Positions 19,885 to 29,249 are shown, counted from the first letter of the stretch. The stretch is DNA of 64,000 nucleotides from Micromonospora halotolerans (GCF_032108445.1 NZ_CP134876.1:1302001-1366000); one strand, 5' to 3'. Translations and numbers: made by a program. Notes: generated by a model not told the origin, from the sequence alone.

Positions 19885-20005
19885 GAAGGCCTCCTGTTGC
19901 CGGAGCGGTTCCTAGACAGCTCCACTCCACAACCGGAGGCCTTCACCCGTCCAGGATCTAGATCAGGTCGTCACACAACCTCGACCAACCTGCCTGGACA
20001 GCACA
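18891..20005 (-). mobile_element. IS481-family insertion sequence, 1115 bp
   Basis: The left end begins TGTGCTGTCCAGGGACGTTG and the right end, read on the minus strand, begins TGTGCTGTCCAGGCAGGTTG. This gives imperfect terminal inverted repeats of at least 20 bp. It is flanked by 6-bp CCTAGC direct repeats at 18885 and 20006. It carries one transposase gene on the minus strand and lies inside the SRA domain of an SRA-HNH gene. The near-intact ends and full-length transposase suggest a fairly recent, possibly still active copy. Confidence 0.85.
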
Positions 20006-20011
20006 CCTAGC
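20006..20011. repeat. target-site duplication, right copy (CCTAGC)
   Basis: Matches the hexamer at 18885-18890. Removing the IS plus one copy rejoins the SRA coding frame as ...LGNAGLARDQLEGNPV, which confirms that the element inserted into a pre-existing gene. Confidence 0.8.
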
Positions 20012-20783
20012 CCGCGACCAGCTCGAGGGCAACCCCGTACGTGTCATCCGGGGCTGCCGGCGGGGACCCATCCTTCTCGCCATCAACCGGCTTCCGCTAT
20101 GACGGACTCTTCCGAGTAGTCGATCACTGGCGCGCCGATGGCAAAGACGGCTTCCGCATCTGGAGATTTCGACTCGTCAGCCTCGACAACGTCGACCGAC
20201 CACCGGCCAGAGAAGAGACCGGCACGGCACCCCGTATCCCTGCGGTGATCCAGCGTCTGGTGCGCAGTTCCGCACTCGCGCTCGAGGTCAAGCGGCTCTA
20301 TGAATACCGCTGCCAGATCTGCGACATTAGACTGGAAACTCCAGCCGGCCCCTACGCTGAGGCTGTGTACGTCCGTCCCCTGGGCCGCCCTCACAACGGT
20401 CCCGATTCTTTCAACAACATCCTCTGTCTCTGCCCCAACCACAACGTCCTCTTCGACGCAGGGGGCATCTGGATCGGCGAGTATCTTGAAGTGTTCGATA
20501 CAGCCACAGGCCGGCAGGTAGGCACGGTGCGAATGGCGGCGGAACACGGAATCGCCTGGGGCCACCTTGCTTACCGTGCGTCGCTGCTTACCTAGCTCTA
20601 CGTAGGCATCTCGCCGAAGGTGTCCTTGGCCATGCGCACTCTGGGCAGTCGCGCCCGGCATGAAGCACCAGCGAGGTGGGCGCGGCCCAACGGACGTCCT
20701 CCGAGTCGGCAGACCGATCCGCACTTTCACTACGCGACATCAGCCACGCAGTGCGGGCCGGACTTCCACATGCTGGTGGCCGC

Positions 20784-20813
20784 GTGGCCGCCGACCGGGA
20801 GGTCGGCGGCCAC
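20784..20813. terminator. hairpin between convergent genes
   Basis: A perfect 13-bp stem GTGGCCGCCGACC with a GGGA loop lies just past the stop of the minus-strand carboxypeptidase gene and after the plus-strand SRA-HNH remnant. There is no T-run, which is common for actinobacterial terminators. It could act in both directions. Confidence 0.65.
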
Positions 20814-20833
20814 CAGTTCAAGCGGTGCATTGG

Positions 20834-23275
20834 CTATTGGACGGCTACCGCCTGCTTGTTGTAGTTCTTGCCCGCACCGTCCGGCTTGTAGTTGCCCTCC
20901 ACATTCCCGGCGATGTCGATCGAGAACCAGTTCACCGTCGTGTCGCTGTTCACCGTGATGCTCTGGATCCCCTCGCGCATCCCAGCCAGCGCCAGCTTCG
21001 GCGAGCTGTACGTCGGTCGGCTCCCATCAAGCGTGTAGTACACGTTCGCCGGCTCACTGGTGCTGAACGTAAAGGCCGTAGCCCCCGGCTCCCGCTTGAC
21101 GATCTCCAGCTGAGTCTTCGGCTGGACCTTGTCCGTCGCGTACGCCCGGGCCACCTCGAGAATCGCGATGTTGCCGTTGGCGAACTCCATCGCCTCCTCG
21201 TGTCCCTCGGCGAACGGCGGCTGGAAGCCGACCGCGTTGAACCGCCCGGTCGCCGGGTTGTAGATGTCCGCGCCGACCTCGAAGTCCCAGCCGATGATGC
21301 CCCGGTTGTACCAGTGCTCGTCGGCGCTGTTGCCGGCCGCCGAGTACAGCACGTCGGTCACCGGCCCGGTGCGGCCCGGCCAGATCGCCGTGCCCCGGTA
21401 TTCCTGGACGCGGGAGAGGATGTAGTCCGAGGAGGTCCAGAAGTACGCCTCGGTGCCCTGGTCCACCCGCGGCAGCACCTCGCGCCCCTCGGCCTTGTAC
21501 GCCCCCGGCGGCCACATGAAGTACCCGCCGTAGGAGTGGGTGTTCATCGACAGCTTGATGTTCGGGAAGTGGTCGACCAGCCAGACCTCGTTGCGCGCTT
21601 CCGGCTCGGACAGCTCGTTCGGCCCGGCGAAGGTGTCGCTGGTGCAGTTGGTCGCGGACGCGCCGACGTAGCCGTCGAAGACGGAGCCGACCGAGAAGTT
21701 CCGGTTGACGTCGACGCCCCAGGCGTTGCGGCGGCCCGGGTCCGCGTTGGACGCCGGGCAGTAGTTGGTCATGTTCCGCCGCTGCATGTTGTAGTCGTAC
21801 ATGCTGTAGTGCGCCCCGTCGGGGTTGACGACCGGCAGGATGAAGATGTCCAGGCCGTCGACGATCTTGCGGGTGTTCGGGTCCTTGGCGTAGTTGCGCA
21901 GCAGCCGTTCGGCGGACTCCACGCAGACCAGCGGGGTCACCCATTCCCGGGCGTGCTCCTGGCAGTAGAGGAAGACGCCGACTTTCGAGCCGTCGCGGTG
22001 CTTGCCGATGCGCAGCACCTTCATCTGGAACGGTTCGCGGGACACGCTCGCCGGCGCCTTCAGGTTGTCGGTCAGCCCCGTCACCGGAGCGGCGGCGACC
22101 ACGCCCGTGCCGGTGTTGCCCCGGTACGTGCTGGCGGTGAGCAGCTTGGCCGCGTCGGGGTTGCCGTTGATCGCGGCGACGACCTGCGCCGCCGTGCTGG
22201 TGATGGCGCCGGAGCCGTCGGTGGCGAGGCGCACCGTGACGGCCTTGCCGGACACGCTCACGCTCAGCGGGGCGTTCGCCGTGCCCGGGTTGACCAGCGA
22301 CATGGTGATGTCGTTGCCGCCCTCGGAGCCGTACGCCGTGGAGGTGACGTAGAGGGTGCTGGCCGCGGCGGTGCCGAACTGGGCCTGCGCGTTGCGCCGG
22401 TAGCCGTTCGTCTTGTACGGCAGGTCGATCAGCTCGGTCAGCCCCGGGAACTCCGCGGCCAGGCCGGTGAACCGCGCGGTGACCTCGGTCGGGTCCATGT
22501 AGTGGTCGACGAAGTCCGACACGTACGGGTGTTTGCCGGGGTTCTTGCGCGGGTTGCCCAGCCACTTCGCGACGTCGACGGTGGCCGAGCCGCCCTTGTT
22601 GCTGGTGATGGTGGCCCTGGCCGGTTTGGCGGTGATGGGGACCGGGTTGCTGAAGCGGTGGTACATGTACTGGCCGGCGTCGGTGAACCGGGACATGGTG
22701 GCGGTGCCGCCGGAGCCGATCTCCGTGCCGGGTCCGCTGTCCCAGCTGGCCGTCAGCACCGTCGTCGAGTCGGTGCCGGCGCTCGACTTCACCTCGACGT
22801 TGAGGAAGAGCTGGTTGTCGAGGCTGGAGAACCATTCGGCCCGTAGCACGGTCAGGGTGTCGGTGGTGGCGGTCGTGGCCGTCGCGGCCCGGATGGCGGC
22901 GGACCGTTCGGCCATGTTCTGCGCGTAGTCGCTCTGGTCGGAGATGGCGTCCTGGACGTCGAAGCCCTTGTCCCGCAGCGCCTGGCTCTCCTGCGGGCTG
23001 AGGATGGCGTGCACCTCGATGCCGTTGTCGACGGGCTTGACGTACTCGGCGAGGTCGACGCCGAGGTGGTTGAGGCGGTCGATGCCCGACTTGTCGGCGA
23101 CGACGATGCGCATCAGGCCGACGCCGTTCTGTTCACCGGTCGACGACCGGTCGGGGGCCACGGCGGTGTCCGTGCTCGGACTGGCGAGGCCGGGTGTGCT
23201 GACGGCGAGCGCCAGCGGTAGGGCGATCAGGGCCAGGAATCGGCGCGGGCGGTTGGATCTTCCTGTACTCCTCAT
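20834..23275 (-). CDS. secreted M14 zinc carboxypeptidase
   Basis: 813 residues. A Sec signal peptide (basic N-terminus, hydrophobic core to about residue 31) is followed by a ~200-residue pro/accessory region. The M14 fold begins near 250 (YVSDFVDHYM). Zinc ligands are H441 and E444 (QEHAREW) and H580 (NTHSYGG), and E666 (WDFEVGAD) fits the catalytic glutamate. Residues ~301-412 look like an inserted Thr/Ser/Gly-rich beta domain between the first M14 strands and the zinc motif. The C-terminal ~80 residues (YYTLDGSRPTYSSP) match the chitobiase/CHB_HEX C-terminal Ig-like module. It should digest peptides outside the cell. The ATG is preceded by GGAAGGAC. Confidence 0.9.
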   Translation of the reverse strand: MRSTGRSNRPRRFLALIALPLALAVSTPGLASPSTDTAVAPDRSSTGEQNGVGLMRIVVADKSGIDRLNHLGVDLAEYVKPVDNGIEVHAILSPQESQALRDKGFDVQDAISDQSDYAQNMAERSAAIRAATATTATTDTLTVLRAEWFSSLDNQLFLNVEVKSSAGTDSTTVLTASWDSGPGTEIGSGGTATMSRFTDAGQYMYHRFSNPVPITAKPARATITSNKGGSATVDVAKWLGNPRKNPGKHPYVSDFVDHYMDPTEVTARFTGLAAEFPGLTELIDLPYKTNGYRRNAQAQFGTAAASTLYVTSTAYGSEGGNDITMSLVNPGTANAPLSVSVSGKAVTVRLATDGSGAITSTAAQVVAAINGNPDAAKLLTASTYRGNTGTGVVAAAPVTGLTDNLKAPASVSREPFQMKVLRIGKHRDGSKVGVFLYCQEHAREWVTPLVCVESAERLLRNYAKDPNTRKIVDGLDIFILPVVNPDGAHYSMYDYNMQRRNMTNYCPASNADPGRRNAWGVDVNRNFSVGSVFDGYVGASATNCTSDTFAGPNELSEPEARNEVWLVDHFPNIKLSMNTHSYGGYFMWPPGAYKAEGREVLPRVDQGTEAYFWTSSDYILSRVQEYRGTAIWPGRTGPVTDVLYSAAGNSADEHWYNRGIIGWDFEVGADIYNPATGRFNAVGFQPPFAEGHEEAMEFANGNIAILEVARAYATDKVQPKTQLEIVKREPGATAFTFSTSEPANVYYTLDGSRPTYSSPKLALAGMREGIQSITVNSDTTVNWFSIDIAGNVEGNYKPDGAGKNYNKQAVAVQ

Positions 23276-23521
23276 GAGAGTCCTTCCGGCGAGGCGATCC
23301 AGAAGGCCGCGCAGTCGAGGCGTCGGGGTAGGTCACCCCCGGCTGCCGCAGCTACACACAGCGTCGTCGCCGTCTCACCATCAGTCAAGATCTATGGCGG
23401 CCCGCGCCCGCCCGGATTTCGTTTATCCCGGGGCGGTAGCGGCACCCGCCGGCGGCCAGCCCGTGAACGAGGTCGCCGCTGGGCGGGGCCGTTCCGGCGC
23501 CGGGCCGGGACAGCATGACGG

Positions 23522-24412
23522 TCAGCCAGTGATGGTCAGCTCCACCGGCAGGCCCTGCGTCACCTCCAGGACCGCCCGCTCCCCCAATGGTCGCGACAGC
23601 TCGAGGGTGGCGCTGCGCGGCGCTCCGATGGCCAGGCATGCCTCGTCCTTGGCGTGCCGGTACTCGATGACGATCACGACGACCGCCAGGTCCGACTCGA
23701 CCGCTTCGGCGCTGTAGTCGACCCCGCAGGGCCTGCTGCTGGGGCCGGGCGCGCCGGTGAAGGTGACGGTCAGTTCGCTGCTCGCGGTCGTGATGGTCGC
23801 TGACTCGATCGCCAGCCCCTCGTGTGGGTGATCCGCGTCCCAGGGCGGCGGGGTCACCCGGACGATGGCCGACGAATCCACCGCCACCCGCGCCAGCCGC
23901 ACGGCCGTTCCAGCGAGGGTGTACTCCCACGCCGGGGCGGCCGCCAGGCCGCGGGTGGTCGGGACCGTCATCGTGCTCAGGCGAGCCCCGGTGAGCTTGA
24001 GCGGCGCGCAGCCGGAACAGTCGCCCGTCCCCGCGGCGCGCAGCTGCGCCACCGCCCCGTCCGCCGAGATCAACGGCACGTCCTGGCGGGTGCCGTTGGC
24101 CCATACGATGGCGCCGACCCGCTCCGGCGCCGCGGGCAGCGCCGTGGCGGCCTCGACGCGCCCGGCGGACAGGGTCTCCTTGTAGGACCCGTTCGCCGGC
24201 TCCCAGTCGCCGAGTTGGCGGGTCAGCTCCCCCACCGGAACGAAGGGCGCGCCTCCCGCAGCGCGAACCGCCTGGTCGTACCGGTCCAAGGCGCCGCCTG
24301 CCTGCTGGCGCAGCCCGTCGAGCGGGTCGACGGCCGGGCTGTTCCCGGCGGACCCACAGCCGCCGAGCAGGGCCGCGACGGTGATCCATGGCAGTACCCG
24401 ACGCCGATGCAT
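23522..24412 (-). CDS. putative lipoprotein, unknown function
   Basis: 296 residues from the ATG at 24412, chosen because AAGGAGGTGGAG lies at a good distance; a GTG five codons upstream would overlap that site. The signal peptide ends in a lipobox LLGGC with the lipidated cysteine at about residue 19. The mature part is beta-rich with two Cys pairs (DCSGC, and one near the C-terminus), consistent with an exported disulfide-bonded domain. I recognise no family. It follows the MMPL transporter gene on the same strand, so an accessory role at the membrane is possible but unproven. Confidence 0.7.
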   Translation of the reverse strand: MHRRRVLPWITVAALLGGCGSAGNSPAVDPLDGLRQQAGGALDRYDQAVRAAGGAPFVPVGELTRQLGDWEPANGSYKETLSAGRVEAATALPAAPERVGAIVWANGTRQDVPLISADGAVAQLRAAGTGDCSGCAPLKLTGARLSTMTVPTTRGLAAAPAWEYTLAGTAVRLARVAVDSSAIVRVTPPPWDADHPHEGLAIESATITTASSELTVTFTGAPGPSSRPCGVDYSAEAVESDLAVVVIVIEYRHAKDEACLAIGAPRSATLELSRPLGERAVLEVTQGLPVELTITG

Positions 24413-24532
24413 GGTCGCTTTCTCCACCTCCTTGAGACGCCCGCACGCCGGTCCGGGTTGCGCCTCACCGGCGTACCGGCGTCGGCTCGATGGGAACCCG
24501 TACGGCCGGTCCTGCGCCGCCCGAGCCGACCG

Positions 24533-26686
24533 CTACGCCTCCGCCGTGGCCGCGGGTTCCGGCGCGGCGTGCCGTCCCCTGGTCGGTCTCTCGTCCCCAT
24601 GCCCCGGCCACCACGCCTTGTGCCCGATCAGCGCTGTCAACGCCGGCACGAAGAACATCGACATGACGAACGCCGACAACACGATCCCGATCGCCACCGC
24701 GAACCCCATCTGCTGCAGGAACGAGATCGGCGCCAGCATCAGCACCCCGAAGGTCCCGGCAAGGATCAACCCGGCCGCGGCCACGGTCGGCCCGGCATGC
24801 TCGACCCCGATGGCCGCCGCCTCATGCGGCTCGTTCCCTTCCCGAGCTTCTTCCCGCAGCCGCGCGATCATCAGGATGTTGTAGTCCGTCCCGATCGCCA
24901 CCACGAACAGGTAGAGGATGATCGGCAACTGGAAGGTCACGCCGGGGTTGCCCTGCAAGCCCTGGAACACGTAGACCGTCGCGCCCAGGGTCGCCGCGAA
25001 GTTGAGCAGCACCGCGATCACCAGGTAGATGGGCGCGACGAGGCTCCGCAGCAGCAGCGCGAGGATGAGCGCGATCAGCGCCGCCGCCACCGGCAGGATG
25101 ACCGACAGGTCGCGGTTGTTCGCCGAGTTGATGTCCGCGAAGATCGCCGTGGTCCCGCCGACCAGCGCCTTGGTGCCAGGCGGGGCTGCCTCGTGCAGGG
25201 CGCCTCGCAGGTCGTCGCGGACGAGCGTGATCGCCTCGTTGGAGACCGGGTTCTCGTTCAGCAGCAGGTTGACCCGGGCCACGCTCGGGTCGGTGCTCCG
25301 CTCCGGCGGCTGCGCCTGGCCCACTCCCGGGGCCTTCGCGGCGGCCGCCGCGAAGTCGGTGACCTGCTGCTCGGTCAGGGGCGTCCCGCTGCCGGTGGTC
25401 AGGTAGACCTCGGTGGGCGCGAGGGCGCCGGCGGCGAACCCGCGCTGCAGGTCCTTGGCGGCCTTCGCCGACTCGGTGTCCTGCGGGAAGCCGGCGCTGA
25501 AGTCGTAGTCGGCCTTGTAGCCGAGCACCCCCGCGGCGAGCGCCACCAGCAGGGCGCCGGATGCCGCCGCGACGAGCGCGGGGCGGCGGCCGACGGCGGT
25601 GCCGAGCCGCCGCGACAGGGTGGCCTTGGGGGTGCGCTGCCAGGCCTTGGACGGCCAGAAGACGTACCGGCCGAGCAGTGAGACGACGGCCGGGATGAGG
25701 GTGAGCGAGGTGATCAGCATGACGGCGACGGCGATGGCGAGCGCCGGGCCGAGCGAGCCGAAGAAGCCCAGGGACGCGAGGAGCAGCACGAGGAACGCGA
25801 CGATGACGGCTCCGGCGGCCGAGGTGATGACCTCGCCGACCCGCTGGACGGAGACGATCATCGCGGTGCGCTTGTCGTCGCCGGCGCGCAGCCGTTCGCG
25901 GTAGCGGAAGAGCAGGAACAGGATGTAGTCGGTGCCGATGCCGAACAGCACGATCAGCAGGATCGTCTGCAGGTCCTGGCTGACGTTCAGGTCGAACGCC
26001 TTGCCTGCGGCGGCAACGAGGCCGGTCGTGATGGTCAGGACCGCGCTGACGACCACGACGGGCAGCAGCGCGGCGATGGGGCTGCGGAAGATGATCAAGA
26101 TCAGTCCGATGATCAGGATGATCGTCGCGACGCCGACCACGGCGAAGGCGCTGTTGAAGGTGTCCTCGTTGTCGACGAAGCTCGCCACGTCGCCGGCCAC
26201 GCCGGCGGTCAGCCCGCTGCCGGCCAGGTCGGGGCCGATGGCGGCCCGCAGGTCGCGTACGGCGTCGAGCAGCGCCGGGTCGTCGGGGGTGGTGGCGTCG
26301 AGCCCGACGTTGATCACCTGCACGGACCTGTCCGGCGCCACGGCCGGCGGGCCGGTCAGGTAGCCGGACGTCCGGGGGATGTTCCTGGCCTTGAGCGACT
26401 GGGCGAGCTGACCCACTTTCGCTTCGTCGGCTGGGGTGAGTTTCTGCCCGTCGGCGCGCTTGACCACGATGGTGGCCGTGGCGGTGGCCTGCTGCGGGAA
26501 CGCCTTCTGCCCCAGCTCCGTGGCCTGCACGGACTCGTAGGAGCGGGGCAGGAAGCTCTCCTGGTCGGCGGAGGTGATGTCGCTCAGCGACGGCGTGGTG
26601 AGGATGATGGCGGCGGCCGCGAGCACCCAGCCGCCGATGACCCACCACGCCTTGCCCACGACGAATCTGCCCAGCCGCTCGAACAT
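24533..26686 (-). CDS. MMPL/RND family transporter
   Basis: About 717 residues from the ATG at 26686 (MFERLGRFVVGKAWW), which has GGGGGAA just upstream. It shows the classic MMPL layout: one N-terminal helix, an extracellular domain of ~150 residues, five to six helices, a second extracellular domain (~400-530), and a final helix bundle. Charged in-membrane signatures such as GTDYILFLLFRYRERL and GTDYNILMIARLREE appear in both halves and carry the proton-relay Asp/Tyr pairs. The family exports lipids, siderophores or drugs using the proton motive force. The C-terminal tail is short and basic/Ala-rich. The substrate cannot be deduced. Confidence 0.9.
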   Translation of the reverse strand: MFERLGRFVVGKAWWVIGGWVLAAAAIILTTPSLSDITSADQESFLPRSYESVQATELGQKAFPQQATATATIVVKRADGQKLTPADEAKVGQLAQSLKARNIPRTSGYLTGPPAVAPDRSVQVINVGLDATTPDDPALLDAVRDLRAAIGPDLAGSGLTAGVAGDVASFVDNEDTFNSAFAVVGVATIILIIGLILIIFRSPIAALLPVVVVSAVLTITTGLVAAAGKAFDLNVSQDLQTILLIVLFGIGTDYILFLLFRYRERLRAGDDKRTAMIVSVQRVGEVITSAAGAVIVAFLVLLLASLGFFGSLGPALAIAVAVMLITSLTLIPAVVSLLGRYVFWPSKAWQRTPKATLSRRLGTAVGRRPALVAAASGALLVALAAGVLGYKADYDFSAGFPQDTESAKAAKDLQRGFAAGALAPTEVYLTTGSGTPLTEQQVTDFAAAAAKAPGVGQAQPPERSTDPSVARVNLLLNENPVSNEAITLVRDDLRGALHEAAPPGTKALVGGTTAIFADINSANNRDLSVILPVAAALIALILALLLRSLVAPIYLVIAVLLNFAATLGATVYVFQGLQGNPGVTFQLPIILYLFVVAIGTDYNILMIARLREEAREGNEPHEAAAIGVEHAGPTVAAAGLILAGTFGVLMLAPISFLQQMGFAVAIGIVLSAFVMSMFFVPALTALIGHKAWWPGHGDERPTRGRHAAPEPAATAEA

Positions 26687-26840
26687 GGTTTCCCCCGGAT
26701 GTGTTCGGCTCACCTGTTTGTCGGGAGCCCAGAGCGTCCGTGGGCCTGCCCGTCACCGTGACGGCAGCCTTCGCTACCCGCTGTGCATCGTACCGTCGGG
26801 GGGCAATCCTTTTCGGACGCCGCTCCGCCGCACCGGGCCC

Positions 26841-27482
26841 CTATCGAGGGGCAGGCCGCGCGGTCCGGGGCAGCGTGGCCAGCAGGCCGGTGAGATGTTC
26901 CTGCATGCGTTCCAGTGGACCGTCGGCGCTGTGCAGCCCCTGGTAGAGGTCACGGAGCACGTCGTCGGAGCCGTTGGTGAAGGCCAGTATCTCGGCGAGG
27001 GAGAGCTGGTGGTTGAAGATCTCCGCCTCGTTCCGCCAGTCGTGGAGCATGCTGGACAGCCCTTCGTCGCGCCGGGGGGACAGCACGGCCGACGACAGCG
27101 CGGCGTTCACCGCCGACAGGCTCATCCGGGGGTAGACCTGCCGGCGGGCCGGCTGCGCGGCGTCCCCGGCGAAGGGCGGCGAGGCCAGGATCTTCCGGTT
27201 GTCGTGCAACTCGTCGCCGATGGCCTGAAGGGCCTCGGCGCGCCGCTCCCGGCCGGCCGCCCATCGTTCGGCCACGATGCCGGTGATGCCGCCGAGCAGG
27301 CCCAGGACCTGCACGGTCGGCTCGAAGCTCGACGTGCCGGAGGACCGGCTCCACCAGACGGCGCTGACGACGAAGGCCACCGCCAGGCTGCCGGCGGTGA
27401 CCAGCATGATCCAGGTGCGGGGTGCGGTCACCCACGACGGCAGGGGCGCCGGGCGCGGTCGCCGCCCCGGTGCGCTCGTCAT
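26841..27482 (-). CDS. small two-helix membrane protein
   Basis: 213 residues. After a short Pro/Arg-rich cytosolic start there are two transmembrane helices, at about 24-45 (WIMLVTAGSLAVAFVVSAVWW) and 57-70. A soluble, mostly helical ~140-residue domain follows. No known family is recognised. The ATG overlaps the true stop of the preceding methyltransferase gene (ATGA), indicating co-translation. This coupling also shows where the methyltransferase should end. Confidence 0.7.
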   Translation of the reverse strand: MTSAPGRRPRPAPLPSWVTAPRTWIMLVTAGSLAVAFVVSAVWWSRSSGTSSFEPTVQVLGLLGGITGIVAERWAAGRERRAEALQAIGDELHDNRKILASPPFAGDAAQPARRQVYPRMSLSAVNAALSSAVLSPRRDEGLSSMLHDWRNEAEIFNHQLSLAEILAFTNGSDDVLRDLYQGLHSADGPLERMQEHLTGLLATLPRTARPAPR

Positions 27483-28659
27483 GTGCCGGGGCGGCGGAAG
27501 ACGTCCCGGGCGGCCGTGTCGTGGCCGTTGCCGGCGTCCGTGCTCGACAGGAGCATGAGGTCCATGCCGAACCGGCGGGCCCTCTCGTAGCCTGGAACTG
27601 CGTGAACGCCTCGCTCTCCACGAAGAGACCGGCCTTGGCCAGCGCGGCCGCGAGGGCCTTGAGTTGGTATTTCCGGGTGATCAGGAGGCGGATGGTGTCG
27701 CCGCTCGGGAAGTGGACCTCGCTGCGGTTCGGGAGCACGATCTTCAGGTCTTCGGCGGACTGGTTGCAGTAGATCACCTTGATGACCAGGGACCGCCCCT
27801 CCTCGACCACCCCCTCGAAGCGGACGTGGTTCATGTTCACCGAGAGGTCGGTGTTCTGGCGCAGGGCGCTGATGACGAACTCCCGGAACACCCAGCTGGT
27901 CTCGTATTCCCGGGCGGCCTGCTGCGCCATGCGGTCGTCGAGGTGCGACGCGGTGGCGACCTCCACGAGCAGCCGGTCCTGCGGGCGGAGGAGTTGCTTG
28001 CTCAGCCGCTCGACCAGGTCGACGTCCTCGTCGAAGTTGGCCATCGTGTTGCCGAGCAGGGAAAACAGCACCGGCTCGTCCCCGATGAGGCGGTCGCGCA
28101 GCTCGTTCAGCTCGGCCACGTTCTCCTCGACCGAGAAGTCGAGTTGCACCGGCAGCAGTTGGTTGCGGAACTGCCGGAAGAAGGGCAGGGCCTTTATCGG
28201 CTTCAGGCCCAGGCGCAGCATCTCCGCGCTCATGTCGACGGGCACGTAGTACATCTCCGGGTTCGCCCGCTGGAGGTCGGCCAGCACCACGGCGTCCTTC
28301 TCCCCCGTGCCGGGGCCGAGGCTGACGTAGTGGTAGGGCCGGCCGTGGTGCCGGGAGTGCAGGCTCCGCCAGCGCCGGGCGAAGGTCTCGATCCCGTCCC
28401 TCATGACCGGGTAGTTGGGGTCCGTGCAGGCTCGCTGCCAGTTGACCGCTGGTTCGATTCCCCAGTACGAGTACCCGGACACGATCCGTTTCTCGTCACC
28501 GGTGGACGAGAAGGGGCGCTGCAGTTCGGCGGCCAGTTCGTTGAGCTTGCGGGACTGGTCCTCGCCCACCAGGCACAGCGACCAGGAGAACTCGGTTTCC
28601 GAGATGACCTTTTCGAGTCTGCGCAGAAGCTTCAACTGTTCCCTGGCCGGCTGATCCAT
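27479..28659 (-). pseudogene. EgtD-like SAM methyltransferase with a single-base frameshift
   Basis: Start at ATG 28659 (MDQPAREQLKLLRRLEK). The body matches the EgtD/Methyltransf_33 type of class I SAM methyltransferase, with a SAM-binding glycine motif HYVSLGPGTGEKD and downstream MYYVPVDMS, FSLLGNTMANFDED motifs. About 355 codons in, after AFTQF, the frame goes astray (near 27,592). One extra C would restore PGYERARRFGMDLMLLSS and a stop at 27479 that overlaps the next gene's ATG. Family members end in just such a sequence. This may be a real mutation or a sequencing error. EgtD-like enzymes methylate histidine or related amino acids, but the substrate here is unknown. Confidence 0.75.
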
Positions 28660-28813
28660 GTGCCATCCCCGTCCCCATGCTCCGCCCGCCAACCTTAACA
28701 GCGGCAAAGTCTCCTCAGTGGACCGCGAACCGGGCGGTGACGAGGTCGTGGAAACCGCGGCGGCCGGGCGCGGGAGCGCCTAGCCTGGCGAAGAGGGCGC
28801 AAGGGGGGAAATC

Positions 28814-29167
28814 GTGGCGAACGCGGTCTGGGACGCGCTGGACGGGATGCGCGAGGTCGAGATCACCGTGACCGGCCGGCGGACCGGCCGGCAGATCACC
28901 CACCCGGTGTGGTTCGTGCTGGACGAGGACAGCGTGTTCCTCGTCCCGGTGACCGGCTCGGACAGCCAGTGGTACAAGAACGTCCGGCAGACCCCGATGA
29001 TCGAGGTGTCGGCGAACGGGACGGCGTTGAGTTCGAGTGCCACCCCGATCACCGAGGGCGACCGGGTCAATCACGTGGTGGAGCTGTTCAAGGCCAAGTA
29101 CGGCGCCGACACGGTGGAGAGCTACTACCCGAAACATGATGTGGCGGTGCAGGTGCCGCTCGGGTAG
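28814..29167 (+). CDS. F420-type nitroreductase/PPOX-like small protein
   Basis: 117 residues from a GTG at 28814 preceded by AAGGGGGG. It has the split-barrel signature of the deazaflavin/FMN-dependent oxidoreductases (DUF385 / PNPOx-like): EITVTGRRTGRQITHPVWFVLDE, then SQWYKNVRQTPMIEV. These proteins use F420 or a flavin to reduce small molecules. A TAGCCT hexamer at 28781 is a possible -10 element. The gene stands alone and is convergent with the large protease gene. Confidence 0.8.
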   Translation: MANAVWDALDGMREVEITVTGRRTGRQITHPVWFVLDEDSVFLVPVTGSDSQWYKNVRQTPMIEVSANGTALSSSATPITEGDRVNHVVELFKAKYGADTVESYYPKHDVAVQVPLG

Positions 29168-29180
29168 CCGGCCTGGTCGC

Positions 29181-29223
29181 GGTCAGAGCCTCCCCGGCGA
29201 TCCTTTCCGAGGAGGCTCTGACC
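29181..29223. terminator. hairpin between convergent genes
   Basis: GGTCAGAGCCTCC and GGAGGCTCTGACC form a perfect 13-bp stem with a 17-nt loop. It sits between the stop of the F420-type gene and the stop of the minus-strand protease, and should end transcripts from both sides. Confidence 0.75.
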
Positions 29224-29249
29224 ACTGCTGGCGGACCGGTTCGGCTATC

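Larger units (their letters stand above)
18617..20595 (+). pseudogene. SRA(YDG)-HNH modification-dependent endonuclease, disrupted
   Basis: The gene starts at ATG 18617 (MSGRTYGEISGYPVGSTF), the typical opening of YDG/SRA domains. It changes frame near 18,680 into VHRPLQGGICGGKDGAES and VSGGYVDDEDYGD, the SRA core. It is then interrupted by an IS481-family element at 18891-20005. After the element the frame resumes with DQLEGNPVRVIRG, shifts again near 20,050, and continues through FRYDGLFRVVDHW to an HNH-type zinc domain (CQIC ... CLCPNHN). In intact relatives the HNH core reads AHIRPLGRPHNGPD and CPNHHVLF. Here the first His is Tyr and the second motif ends in Asn. SRA-HNH enzymes cut DNA carrying modified cytosine. 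Two frameshifts, an insertion and altered active-site residues make this a dead gene. Confidence 0.85.

Noticed and set aside
18617..20595. Reading the HNH segment at 20041-20595 as an intact small HNH gene
   Set aside because: It begins inside the SRA domain, matches only the C-terminal half of SRA-HNH proteins and lacks the first HNH histidine.
20660..22846. 728-codon plus-strand frame opposite the M14 carboxypeptidase
   Set aside because: Antisense to a gene with clear catalytic motifs; composition typical of shadow frames.
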